A stretch of 64,000 nucleotides of DNA, taken from Firmicutes bacterium AM31-12AC (GTDB lineage: Bacteria > Bacillota > Clostridia > Lachnospirales > Lachnospiraceae). A program made the translations under genes and the position numbers. Under the pieces are notes generated by a model. That model ran no database searches and was not told where the DNA came from. It saw nothing but the letters and a program-made list of their open reading frames with translations. The stretch covers positions 1 to 64,000 of the forward strand of contig QUJA01000007.1 of assembly GCA_003480425.1 (NCBI GenBank), given 5' to 3'. Positions 1 through 8,954 of this stretch are shown here, one piece after another. Positions within the stretch are counted from its first letter, which is position 1. Every line of letters starts with the position of its first letter.

Positions 1-24
1 GCGAGCAAAAAAGCCACTAAACCC

Positions 25-53
25 CGTCCCCAAATGGTCCACGTCCCCAAATG
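25..53. repeat. 12-bp direct repeat near window start
   Basis: The 12-mer CGTCCCCAAATG occurs at 25-36 and again at 42-53. It lies in a C-rich patch unlike the A-rich flanks and directly precedes the leader of the DUF4317 gene. It may be the end of a dispersed element cut by the window edge; that is inference. Confidence 0.5.
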
Positions 54-123
54 TTACTTCCACAAACGTTACTCTCCGTTGTATAATAATGTAACGACAA
101 TAAGTATAAGAGAGGAAAGAGAA

Positions 124-1269
124 ATGAATAAAAAAGAAGTACTGGAAATTAGAAAACAATTTACACCCGCAAACTGTGCGATTACGCGTATTTGCGGATG
201 CTATGTAGACCATGAAAAGACAAAACGTTTAGAATCGAAAGAAGCATTTCTTTCTTTGCCGGAAGAAGAAGCATTTAAGTATTTTGATATTTTTAAGAAA
301 ACATTATCAGGGAGTCTGGGGAAGAACCTGTTGAATATGGAATTTCCTTTGGAACAGGAGATGCCGGGAGGAACGCAGGAATTTTTATTGAAATTAAAAA
401 ACAGTAAATTAGAAGATGATATGCTTTTGGAAGAGTTTTACGATAAAATAATCGAGAACTATGAGTATGAAGAAAACTATTATATTATTTTGATCCATGC
501 AATGTATGATATTCCGGGAAAAGGAACAGATGAATTAGAAATGTATGATGCATCGGATGAGGTATTTGAATATCTTATATGCAGTATCTGTCCAGTGTCA
601 TTATCAAAAGCCGGATTGTGTTATAATGCCGAGGATAACAGGATTGAAGACCGTATACGTGACTGGATTGTAGATAAGCCTGATAAAGGATTTTTGTTCC
701 CTGCATTTACAGATCGAAGTACAGATATCCATGGGGTATTGTATTATACAAAGAAATCGCAGGACCTTCAGCCGGAGTTGATCAATCAGGTGCTGGGAGC
801 GAAGATGCCGATGTCGGCGGACTCACAGAAAGAGACATTCCAGATGATTATTGAGGATACGCTCGGCGAAGATGGTGATTATGAAACGGTAAGAAATATT
901 CATGAAACTTTGAATGAAATTATTGAAGAACATAAAGATGAGCCGGAACCAGTATCCTTAGATAAAACAGATGTGAAGAAAATCTTTGAGAATAGTGGCG
1001 TATCAGCAGAACAGATGGAGGTATTTGAACAGACATTTGAAGCTGCAGCGGGCGAAAAATCAACACTTATCGCAGAAAATATTGCAGAGACAAGAAAATT
1101 CAATATTGAGACACCTGACGTGGTTATAAAAGTAAACCCGGACAGAGCTGATTTGATTGAAACAAGGATAATTGATGGAAGACAATGCATTGTGATTCCT
1201 GTTGATGACCATATAGAATTGAATGGGATTAATGTCCGTACAATAAAACGCCCGCAGGCAGATGAATAA
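124..1269 (+). CDS. DUF4317 family protein
   Basis: A 381-residue soluble, acidic protein matching the DUF4317 family, common in Lachnospiraceae and of unknown function. The N-terminus has the family-like stretch around CAITRICGCYVD, and the protein is rich in Glu and Asp throughout, with no signal peptide or membrane segment. The start at 124 was chosen because GAGAGGAAAGAG lies just upstream; an in-frame ATG at 34 falls in the upstream repeat and lacks a ribosome site. A TATAAT at 82-87 could be the -10 of its promoter, but no convincing -35 is seen. The cardiolipin synthase gene follows after 15 nt, so the two may be cotranscribed. Family assignment is fairly sure; the role is unknown. Confidence 0.8.
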   Translation: MNKKEVLEIRKQFTPANCAITRICGCYVDHEKTKRLESKEAFLSLPEEEAFKYFDIFKKTLSGSLGKNLLNMEFPLEQEMPGGTQEFLLKLKNSKLEDDMLLEEFYDKIIENYEYEENYYIILIHAMYDIPGKGTDELEMYDASDEVFEYLICSICPVSLSKAGLCYNAEDNRIEDRIRDWIVDKPDKGFLFPAFTDRSTDIHGVLYYTKKSQDLQPELINQVLGAKMPMSADSQKETFQMIIEDTLGEDGDYETVRNIHETLNEIIEEHKDEPEPVSLDKTDVKKIFENSGVSAEQMEVFEQTFEAAAGEKSTLIAENIAETRKFNIETPDVVIKVNPDRADLIETRIIDGRQCIVIPVDDHIELNGINVRTIKRPQADE

Positions 1270-1284
1270 AAGGAGATGAGTTAA

Positions 1285-2844
1285 ATGAAACAGGATACAC
1301 TAGAAGGCAGAGCGAAAACCAAAAACGGTGTAAAGCGATTATGTTTTTCTGGGTTTTGTATTTTGCTGGAAGTTCTTTTTGTTATAGTTATGCTCACCAA
1401 ATTGAATAGATACGCAGAATTTGTCAATTTGCTGACAAGGATTCTGGCGGGCGGTTTGGTTTTGGGACTTTATGCATCCAACAAAACTTCGTCTATGAAA
1501 ATGCCATGGATAATTTTGATACTTATATTTCCGATAATGGGAGTTGGTTTGTACTTGATGATTGGATTAAACGGTGGAACTCGTAGAATGAGAATACGAT
1601 ACAAAGAAATTGATGATACTATTTTGCCGTTACTTCCGGAAAATCAAGAAATTTTAGGAAGGCTAAACGAGAAAAATCCAAAAGCCGGCAATATTGCTTA
1701 CTATATAAAGAAAAATGCAAATTATCCGGTATATCAGAATACGGATGTAACATATTACAGTGAAGCGGTAAAAGGACTGGAAGCCCAGCTTGAAGAATTG
1801 TCAAAAGCAGAAAGTTTTATTTTTATGGAATACCATGCGATTGAGGATGCACAAGCGTGGTATATGATTCAAAAGGTTTTGGAAGAACGAGTACAAGCAG
1901 GAGTAGAAGTTCGCATTTTTTATGATGACATGGGGTCGATTGGATTCATTAATACAGATTTTATAAAGAAGCTTGAGAATGTAGGGATTCAGTGCCGCGT
2001 ATTCAATCCATTTATGCCGGGTCTGAATGTATTTCTAAATAATCGAGATCATCGTAAAATTACGGTTATAGATGGGAAAATCGGATTTACCGGTGGCTAT
2101 AATCTTGCAAATGAGTACTTCAATTTTACACATCCATACGGACAGTGGAAGGATACGGGGATTCGTTTAGAGGGAGACGCAGTCCGGTCATTGACGATAA
2201 CATTTTTAGAAATGTGGAATGCAGTCAATGATAAAGATAAAAATGATACGAATTTTGAAAAATATTTATTACCATATGAGTATCATGCAGAACAAAGTGG
2301 GTTTATCCAGCCTTATGCGGACAGTCCGATGGATGATGAGCAGGTGGGCGAAGAAGTTTACATCAGCATGATAAATAAAGCAGAAAAATATTGTTGGTTT
2401 ATGACGCCGTATCTGATTATTACAGATGAGATGATGCATGCAATGTGTCTGGCTGCGAAACGTGGGGTTGATGTAAGGATAATTACACCGGGAATTCCGG
2501 ATAAGAAATTAATTTATAGTGTTACACGTTCATTTTATCACGGGCTGGTAAAAGATGGAGTGCGTATTTTTGAATGGACTCCCGGATTTTGCCATGCAAA
2601 AATGAGTGTAGCAGATGATTGTATGGCTACGTGTGGAACAATAAATCTGGATTATAGAAGCCTTTATCATCATTTTGAAAATGGATGCTTTATGGCAGAT
2701 TGTAGCGCGGTTACTTTAATTAGAGAAGATTTAGAGGCAACCATGAAAGAATGCTGTGAAGTGACAGAAAAATATAGTTCAGGGAATAGTGCTTATTTGC
2801 GTCTGGGCCAATTGTTTATGAGATTATTTGCAGGATTATTATAG
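1285..2844 (+). CDS. cls: Cardiolipin synthase (phospholipase D superfamily)
   Basis: A 519-residue membrane enzyme that joins phosphatidylglycerol molecules to make cardiolipin. Two hydrophobic segments in the first ~90 residues are followed by two PLD domains. The first HxK motif is H256-R-K258 (NNRDHRKITVIDGK) and the second H437-A-K439 (CHAKMSVADD), each followed by the expected GGYN or GTINLDYRS context. Length is normal for the family. The start at 1285 has GGAGATGAG upstream. The next gene begins 2 nt after the stop, so translation is probably coupled. Function follows from family knowledge and both catalytic motifs are intact. Confidence 0.93.
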   Translation: MKQDTLEGRAKTKNGVKRLCFSGFCILLEVLFVIVMLTKLNRYAEFVNLLTRILAGGLVLGLYASNKTSSMKMPWIILILIFPIMGVGLYLMIGLNGGTRRMRIRYKEIDDTILPLLPENQEILGRLNEKNPKAGNIAYYIKKNANYPVYQNTDVTYYSEAVKGLEAQLEELSKAESFIFMEYHAIEDAQAWYMIQKVLEERVQAGVEVRIFYDDMGSIGFINTDFIKKLENVGIQCRVFNPFMPGLNVFLNNRDHRKITVIDGKIGFTGGYNLANEYFNFTHPYGQWKDTGIRLEGDAVRSLTITFLEMWNAVNDKDKNDTNFEKYLLPYEYHAEQSGFIQPYADSPMDDEQVGEEVYISMINKAEKYCWFMTPYLIITDEMMHAMCLAAKRGVDVRIITPGIPDKKLIYSVTRSFYHGLVKDGVRIFEWTPGFCHAKMSVADDCMATCGTINLDYRSLYHHFENGCFMADCSAVTLIREDLEATMKECCEVTEKYSSGNSAYLRLGQLFMRLFAGLL

Positions 2845-2846
2845 AA

Positions 2847-3429
2847 ATGAAAACAGATTTAAAAAGAGAAAAACAAGAGTTACGGAAACAGATAAAAAAG
2901 AAAATTTCAGAACTTTCAATAGCATATTGTAAGTCAGCAGATGAGAAGATTCGCAAACATGCATTAACGCTTTCTGAATATGAGAATGCAAAGGTAGTCT
3001 TTTGTTATGTGGGAACGAAAGATGAAATCAATACAACGCCGATGTTACAGGAAATATTAAAATCAGGCAGGAGGCTTGGTGTTCCAAAGTGTATTTCAAA
3101 AGGTGTTATGAAAGTTTATGCGATTACAAGCCTGGATGATTTGGAAGAAGGTGCTTATGACATTATGGAGCCAAAAGGTTACTGCAAAGAGATACCGCCA
3201 CAGAAGATTGATTTGGCATTTGTACCATGTGTCACATGTACTAAAAAAGGTGACAGGCTCGGATATGGTGGGGGATTTTATGACAGATATCTTAGTCAGA
3301 CAGATGCGCGTAGAGTAATCTTATGCAGAGAAAATACTTCTGTCGGAGATACCGACAGAAGGGCATGACTTGAGGATGGATGTTGTAGTGTCTGAGAAAG
3401 AAATTGTTCGATATCAAACGGAAAATTAG
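2847..3429 (+). CDS. 5-formyltetrahydrofolate cyclo-ligase, frameshifted near the C-terminus
   Basis: ATP-dependent conversion of 5-formyl-THF to 5,10-methenyl-THF in folate metabolism. The family motif GYGGGFYDRYL is at about residues 138-148. The frame from 2847 ends at 3368 with an unrelated tail (NTSVGDTDRRA). In the +1 frame the sequence continues as ILLSEIPTEGHDLRMD and ends with TAG at 3427-3429, the expected C-terminus of the family. One extra A in the AAAA run at 3331-3334 explains the break; removing it gives a normal ~193-residue protein. A homopolymer sequencing error is the simplest cause. It lies 2 nt downstream of cls. Confidence 0.85.
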
Positions 3430-3469
3430 AGAAAAATATTAAAAAACTGTGAAAATATAACAGGATTTC

Positions 3470-3498
3470 TTGACAAATATAATCAATGCTCCTAAAAT
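3470..3498 (+). promoter_or_regulatory. Promoter of the MarR-ABC exporter operon
   Basis: TTGACA at 3470-3475, 17-nt spacer, TAAAAT at 3493-3498. Housekeeping sigma-A type, with the operator palindrome immediately downstream. Confidence 0.75.
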
Positions 3499-3502
3499 AA
3501 CC

Positions 3503-3516
3503 GTTAGACATCTAAC
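3503..3516. promoter_or_regulatory. Likely MarR operator
   Basis: Perfect inverted repeat GTTAGA-CA-TCTAAC located 4 nt after the -10, at the expected transcription start. Size and symmetry fit a MarR dimer site, and the first gene downstream is a MarR regulator. Autorepression is inferred. Confidence 0.65.
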
Positions 3517-3549
3517 TAATTACTGATGAAGAAAAGAGGGGTGATATAA

Positions 3550-4011
3550 GTGAATGATGAAAAAGAAATGTCAATCATCAATATTATGAATCAGATTATG
3601 CATATGGAGATGAACTGTGCCAGTCAGTCATTAAAACAATATGAATTAAAACCATGGCAGGCAGCGATGTTTTTCTCATTACATCAAAATAGTGGTATGT
3701 CACAAAGGGAATTAGCTAAAAAGATGAAACTGACACCACCGACGATCACATCGGGAATTAAGAAGATGGAAAAGCAGGGCTTGATCGAGCGCCGGCCTGA
3801 CGAACAGGATCAACGAATTATGAGATTATATTTGACAGAAAAGTCAGAGAATTGTCTTGAACAGGTTTGGGGTGTAATTAATAAGATGGAAGAGATGTTA
3901 GTTTCGGGGTTTAGCATAGAAGAAAAAATCCTGCTTAGAAGATTTTTACTCCAAATGCTGGATAATTTAAAACAGCATACGGAACGTACAACCGACCAGA
4001 AAAACAATTAA
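3550..4011 (+). CDS. MarR family transcriptional regulator
   Basis: A 153-residue winged-helix regulator. The recognition region is around residues 50-95 (SQRELAKKMKLTPPTITSGI, then a wing with ERRPDEQDQR), flanked by dimerisation helices. It starts with GTG at 3550, preceded by AAGAGGGGTGAT; an in-frame ATG at 3568 is the alternative. It is the first gene of a three-gene unit with two ABC exporter half-transporters, a frequent arrangement in which the MarR protein represses the exporter until a drug or toxic ligand binds. The palindrome at 3503-3516 is the likely target. The ligand is unknown. Confidence 0.9.
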   Translation: MNDEKEMSIINIMNQIMHMEMNCASQSLKQYELKPWQAAMFFSLHQNSGMSQRELAKKMKLTPPTITSGIKKMEKQGLIERRPDEQDQRIMRLYLTEKSENCLEQVWGVINKMEEMLVSGFSIEEKILLRRFLLQMLDNLKQHTERTTDQKNN

Positions 4012-4037
4012 AACAGAAGGAAGAAAGGATTTGTACT

Positions 4038-6278
4038 ATGGGTAAATTATTCAAATATCTGAAAACGTACTGGAAGATGGCATTTGTTATATTGCTTGTA
4101 CTTTTGGTTCAGGTATATTGCGACTTATCTCTGCCAAGTTATACGTCAGATATCGTAAATGTTGGAATTCAGCAGGCAGGTGTCGATGACAAGATACCGG
4201 AAGCAATTTCAGAAGAAGAGATGGAGAAAGTATTGTTGTTTGTACAGGCAGATGACAGGCAGACAGTGCTGGATGCATATGAAAAAGATGAGAATACTTA
4301 TAATCAAACAGCATATGTATTGAAGAAAAACATTCAGGATAACGAAGAGAAAACAGAAGAATTAGAAGAGATTTTATCTGTTCCGATGATGATGACAGCC
4401 GGATTTGAACAAGGAAGTGATACAACAGCTAAGATTGAAGAGCAGTTGCGTGCAAACATTCCGGCCGAGATGCTTCCAAAAGATGCAACAGTATTTGATA
4501 TTTTGAAAATGCTGCCACAAGAGCAACTTTCACAGATGACTGATAAGATGAAAGACCAGATGGATGATATGCCGGATACAATCATAGAACAGGCCGGAAT
4601 CAGCTATATCAAAACGGCATATGAAGATCTTGGTATGGATATGAATCAGATACAATTCCACTATTTGTTTGTAACAGGAGGAAAGATGCTTGCACTTGCA
4701 TTACTCGGAATGTTGGCAAGTGTTCTGGTCGGACTGCTGGCATCACGCGTGGGTGCATCAACAGGACGCGACCTTCGTGGCAAAGTGTTTAGAAAAGTTG
4801 TTGGATTTTCCAATAATGAATTTGATCAGTTTTCAACAGCTTCATTGATCACAAGAAGTACCAATGATATTCAGCAGATACAGATGTTGATCGTTATGCT
4901 TCTTCGTATTGTATTATATGCTCCGCTTATCGCAATCGGCGGCATTTATAAAGTATTCCAAACAAATGTATCTATGTCATGGATCATTGCATTGGCGGCG
5001 ATTTTAATCGTACTGGTAGTTTCTGTATTGTTTATTGTTGCAATGCCAAAATTTAAGATCATGCAGCAATTGGTTGATAAACTGAATCTTGTAACACGTG
5101 AAATCTTAACTGGTTTATCAGTTATCCGTGCATTTAGTACAGAAAAACATGAAGAAGAAAGATTCGATAAAGCGAATAGAGATTTGACAAAAACCAATCT
5201 TTTTGTAAACCGTGCTATGACATTTATGATGCCGGTTATGATGGTAGTTATGAATGCGATTTCTGTATTAATCGTATGGACGGGAGCGCATGGCATAAAT
5301 GACGGCCAGATGCAGGTCGGTGATATGATGGCATTTATTCAGTATACAATGCAGATTATCATGGGATTTTTAATGCTGTGTATGATTTCTGTTATGTTAC
5401 CTAGAGCAGCTGTTGCAGCAGAGCGTGTAGATGAAGTGTTGACAAGCAAGACGATCATCAAAGATCCAGAGCAACCGAAAAATTTGCCAAAGAAAACAGA
5501 AGGCGTTTTGAAATTCAATCATGTATCTTTTAAATATCCTGGTGCAGATAAAGATGTTCTTGAAGATATTGACTTTACGGCACATCCGGGACAGACAACG
5601 GCCATTATCGGAAGTACCGGAAGCGGAAAATCTACATTAGTGAATTTGATTCCTCGTTTCTATGATGTGACAGAAGGTTCTATTACATTGGATGGTATTG
5701 ATATCCGAGAAATAACACAGCAGGAGCTGAGAAGTAAACTGGGGTATGTTCCACAGAAAGGTGTTCTGTTCTCAGGAACGATTGGTTCGAATATTATGTT
5801 TGGCAATCCGGACGGAAATGAACAGGATATGGAAGAGGCAGCCAAGATTGCACAGGCAACAGAATTTATCGATACAAAATCCAAAAAATATGACAGTACA
5901 ATTTCACAGGGCGGTGGAAATGTATCAGGAGGACAAAAGCAGCGTCTATCTATAGCACGTGCGATTGCAAAACATCCAAAACTCTTTATTTTTGATGACA
6001 GTTTTTCAGCACTGGATTATAAGACAGATGTAGCACTTCGTAAGGCATTGAAGGAAAAAACATCAGACAGTACTGTGTTAATCGTAGCACAGCGTATTAG
6101 TACAATTTTGCATGCGGAACAGATTATTGTTCTGGACGATGGAAAGATTGCCGGAGTCGGTACTCATCAGGAGTTGCTGAAAAATTGTGAGGTATATCAG
6201 CAGATTGCAGCTTCTCAGTTATCAGAAGCAGAATTAAAGGCGGGATTAGAAGAAAATGGGAAAGGAGGAGAACAGTAA
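4038..6278 (+). CDS. ABC exporter half-transporter, degenerate-site subunit
   Basis: A 746-residue fusion of a membrane domain and an ATPase. Between the first two membrane helices (about residues 35-210) lies an unusually large, acidic extracytoplasmic insert. The ATPase has Walker A GSTGSGKST (from ~525), signature VSGGQ (~629-633) and Walker B FDD, in which Asp654 replaces the catalytic Glu. Together with the next gene, which has a defective signature but a normal Glu, this makes an asymmetric heterodimer with one hydrolysing site, as in TM287/288, LmrCD or PatAB-type exporters. Its stop overlaps the start of the partner. The substrate is unknown; drug or toxic metabolite export is inferred from the MarR context. 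Confidence 0.9.
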   Translation: MGKLFKYLKTYWKMAFVILLVLLVQVYCDLSLPSYTSDIVNVGIQQAGVDDKIPEAISEEEMEKVLLFVQADDRQTVLDAYEKDENTYNQTAYVLKKNIQDNEEKTEELEEILSVPMMMTAGFEQGSDTTAKIEEQLRANIPAEMLPKDATVFDILKMLPQEQLSQMTDKMKDQMDDMPDTIIEQAGISYIKTAYEDLGMDMNQIQFHYLFVTGGKMLALALLGMLASVLVGLLASRVGASTGRDLRGKVFRKVVGFSNNEFDQFSTASLITRSTNDIQQIQMLIVMLLRIVLYAPLIAIGGIYKVFQTNVSMSWIIALAAILIVLVVSVLFIVAMPKFKIMQQLVDKLNLVTREILTGLSVIRAFSTEKHEEERFDKANRDLTKTNLFVNRAMTFMMPVMMVVMNAISVLIVWTGAHGINDGQMQVGDMMAFIQYTMQIIMGFLMLCMISVMLPRAAVAAERVDEVLTSKTIIKDPEQPKNLPKKTEGVLKFNHVSFKYPGADKDVLEDIDFTAHPGQTTAIIGSTGSGKSTLVNLIPRFYDVTEGSITLDGIDIREITQQELRSKLGYVPQKGVLFSGTIGSNIMFGNPDGNEQDMEEAAKIAQATEFIDTKSKKYDSTISQGGGNVSGGQKQRLSIARAIAKHPKLFIFDDSFSALDYKTDVALRKALKEKTSDSTVLIVAQRISTILHAEQIIVLDDGKIAGVGTHQELLKNCEVYQQIAASQLSEAELKAGLEENGKGGEQ

Positions 6279-8122
6279 TGAGTGAAAATCGAGGACCAAG
6301 ACGTGGGCCGATGGGTCATGGACGTATGGGTGGAGAAAAGGCAAAAGATTTCAAAGGTACCATGGGAAAATTAATTAAATACATGAGTGCATTTAAGATT
6401 CAGATGCTGTTCGTTGTAATCTTTGCCATTGGAGGAACTGTCTTTAATATCATCGGACCGAAAATACTTGGTAAAGCAACAACAGAGATTTTTAATGGAC
6501 TGGTAAGCAAAGTTTCCGGCGGAAGCGGAATGGATTTTGAAAAGATTGCAACTATTTTGCTGACAGCATTGGCGTTGTATGTAACAAGTGCATTGTGCTC
6601 ATTGGTACAGGGTTTCTTGATGACGGGAGTTTCACAAAAAACAACATACCGATTGAGAAAAGAAATTTCACAGAAAATCAATCGTATGCCAATGAATTAC
6701 TTTGATACGAGAACACATGGTGAAGTGCTTTCAAGGGTTACGAATGATGTGGACACTCTGGGACAGAGTTTGAATCAGAGTGCAACACAGATCATAACTT
6801 CGACAACAACGATCATCGGTGTACTTGTGATGATGTTGTCAATCAGTCCTCTTATGACACTGGTTGCACTCTTAATCCTTCCTGTTTCACTTGGCATGAT
6901 TTCATTTGTAATGAAACATTCACAGAAATATTTCAAAGGACAGCAGGAATATTTGGGAAATGTAAATGGTCAGGTGGAGGAAGTTTATTCTGGGCATAAT
7001 ATCGTGAAAGCCTTTAATAAGGAAAAAGATGTGATCGAAGAGTTTGAGAAGACGAATGATAAATTATATGATTCAGCATGGAAATCACAGTTCTTTTCCG
7101 GAATGATGATGCCGATCATGCAGTTTGTGGGAAATTTAGGATATGTAGGGGTAGTTATACTCGGAGGCGTTTTAGCTGCTAAGAAGACGATTGAAGTTGG
7201 AGATATACAGTCATTTATCCAGTATGTAAGAAACTTTACTCAGCCAATCCAGCAGCTTGCACAGGTTGCAAATATGCTACAGTCCACAGCAGCAGCTTCA
7301 GAACGTGTCTTTGAATTTCTTGAAGAAGAGGAAGAAGATCAGACAGTTCCAAATCCGGTATCAGTAGAAGGGCTAGAAGGAAATGTTACATTTGAGCATG
7401 TGCATTTTGGATACAATGAGGATAAGATTATTATCAATGATTTTTCTGTTGATGTAAAAGAAGGACAGAAAATTGCGATTGTTGGACCGACTGGTGCAGG
7501 AAAAACAACAATGATCAAGCTTTTGATGCGTTTCTATGACGTGAATGGCGGGGCAATTTTGATTGATGGACACAATGTTAAGGATTTTAACAGAAGTGAA
7601 TTAAGACAGATGTTTGGAATGGTACTTCAGGATACATGGTTGTTCCATGGAAGTATAAAGGATAACATTAAATATGGAAAGCTGGATGCGACAGATGAAG
7701 AAGTGATTGAAGCTGCAAAGGCGGCAAGAGTACATCGATTTGTACAGACATTGCCGGGTGGATACGATATGGAATTAAACGAAGAAGCAAGTAATGTGTC
7801 ACAGGGACAGAAACAGCTTCTTACAATTGCGAGAGCAATTCTTGCAGATCCTAAAATATTAATCCTGGATGAGGCTACAAGTTCTGTAGATACAAGAACA
7901 GAAATTCAAATCCAAAAAGCGATGGATACGCTTATGAAGGGAAGAACAAGTTTTGTGATCGCACATAGACTTTCTACTATACGTGACGCAGATGTGATCC
8001 TGGTTATGAAAGATGGAGATATTGTAGAACAGGGAAATCACGAAGAGCTGCTTGCAAAAAATGGATTCTATGCAGATTTGTATAACTCACAGTTTGAAAA
8101 TACAACAGAACAAGCATCATAA
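6278..8122 (+). CDS. ABC exporter half-transporter, catalytic-Glu subunit
   Basis: A 614-residue membrane-ATPase fusion and partner of the preceding subunit. A short Arg/Gly-rich N-terminus (RGPRRGPMGHGRMGG) precedes six membrane helices. The ATPase has Walker A GPTGAGKTT (~403-411), a non-canonical signature VSQGQ (~507-511) and a canonical Walker B ILDEATSS with Glu532. The altered signature pairs with the altered Walker B of the partner to form the degenerate nucleotide site. The start overlaps the partner's stop, so translation is coupled. A terminator follows at 8140. Confidence 0.92.
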   Translation: MSENRGPRRGPMGHGRMGGEKAKDFKGTMGKLIKYMSAFKIQMLFVVIFAIGGTVFNIIGPKILGKATTEIFNGLVSKVSGGSGMDFEKIATILLTALALYVTSALCSLVQGFLMTGVSQKTTYRLRKEISQKINRMPMNYFDTRTHGEVLSRVTNDVDTLGQSLNQSATQIITSTTTIIGVLVMMLSISPLMTLVALLILPVSLGMISFVMKHSQKYFKGQQEYLGNVNGQVEEVYSGHNIVKAFNKEKDVIEEFEKTNDKLYDSAWKSQFFSGMMMPIMQFVGNLGYVGVVILGGVLAAKKTIEVGDIQSFIQYVRNFTQPIQQLAQVANMLQSTAAASERVFEFLEEEEEDQTVPNPVSVEGLEGNVTFEHVHFGYNEDKIIINDFSVDVKEGQKIAIVGPTGAGKTTMIKLLMRFYDVNGGAILIDGHNVKDFNRSELRQMFGMVLQDTWLFHGSIKDNIKYGKLDATDEEVIEAAKAARVHRFVQTLPGGYDMELNEEASNVSQGQKQLLTIARAILADPKILILDEATSSVDTRTEIQIQKAMDTLMKGRTSFVIAHRLSTIRDADVILVMKDGDIVEQGNHEELLAKNGFYADLYNSQFENTTEQAS

Positions 8123-8139
8123 ATCGAATGAAAAGATGG

Positions 8140-8171
8140 AAAGAGACCTTAAGTGACGGGTCTCTTTCTTC
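8140..8171 (+). terminator. Rho-independent terminator after the ABC exporter
   Basis: AAAGAGACC (8140-8148) pairs with GGTCTCTTT (8159-8167), followed by a T-rich tail. Confidence 0.8.
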
Positions 8172-8244
8172 TATGTTATATTGTTATCATAGGGTGAAAG
8201 AATAACGATATAATTGTTTTTTAAATAGAAATGTGAAAAAAGGG

Positions 8245-8274
8245 TTTCACAAAAGGGTGTTTCCATATTATAAT
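8245..8274 (+). promoter_or_regulatory. Probable moaC promoter
   Basis: TTTCAC at 8245-8250, 18-nt spacer, TATAAT at 8269-8274, about 40 nt before moaC. The -35 is only a fair match. Confidence 0.5.
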
Positions 8275-8313
8275 GCAAGGTAATGATGTATTTACAAAAG
8301 GAGAAATCATAGT

Positions 8314-8928
8314 ATGGAATCGGGGTTAACGCATTTTGATGAAAATGGCAAGGCACTGATGGTGGATGTGACAGATAAAGGCGAGACTGTTCGTGAGGCA
8401 ACTGCCGCAGGAAAAATCATGGTCAGCAGAAAAGTATATGAAGCAATTGCAGCAGGAACAGTTGGAAAAGGAGATGTCCTGGGAGTGGCGACAACAGCCG
8501 GGATTATGGGAGCTAAGAGAACAGCTGAGCTGATTCCGATGTGTCATATTCTTCCAATCACGAATTGCAGAGTGACGTTTGATATGGATGAAGAAAGTTG
8601 TACAATCTACTGCTATTGTACAGTGAAAGTGACAGGAAAGACAGGCGTAGAGATGGAAGCACTGACAGGGGTCAGTGTTGCACTTTTGACCGTGTATGAT
8701 ATGTGTAAGGCATTGGATAAATCGATGGAGATCGGTGAGATTTATCTTTGTAGAAAGACGGGCGGTAAGAGTGGCGAAGTGCGAAATGAGAAAGTACCAT
8801 ATATACAGCATGAAAATAAGACAACTAAGAATGATCCGTTAAAAGATTTGGATTATCAGTTGGGTAATCCGAATAGAAAACGGACGGTAACAGGACGCGG
8901 AACACTGGATGATTTGGATTTATTATAA
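8314..8928 (+). CDS. moaC: Cyclic pyranopterin monophosphate synthase MoaC
   Basis: Together with MoaA it converts GTP to cyclic pyranopterin monophosphate, the first committed step of molybdenum cofactor synthesis. Family signatures are present: VDVTDKGETVREA near the N-terminus, AKRTAELIPMCHILP (~70-84) and the TGVEMEALTGVSVALLTVYD helix region. MoaC is usually ~160 residues; here a ~45-residue polar tail of unknown use extends it to 204. RBS AAAGGAG lies upstream. No other moa gene is adjacent, so it stands alone here; a ModE-type fusion gene about 20 kb downstream is the only other molybdenum-related gene in the window. Confidence 0.93.
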   Translation: MESGLTHFDENGKALMVDVTDKGETVREATAAGKIMVSRKVYEAIAAGTVGKGDVLGVATTAGIMGAKRTAELIPMCHILPITNCRVTFDMDEESCTIYCYCTVKVTGKTGVEMEALTGVSVALLTVYDMCKALDKSMEIGEIYLCRKTGGKSGEVRNEKVPYIQHENKTTKNDPLKDLDYQLGNPNRKRTVTGRGTLDDLDLL

Positions 8929-8954
8929 GATGCAAAAAGAAAGGAAGATTGAAC

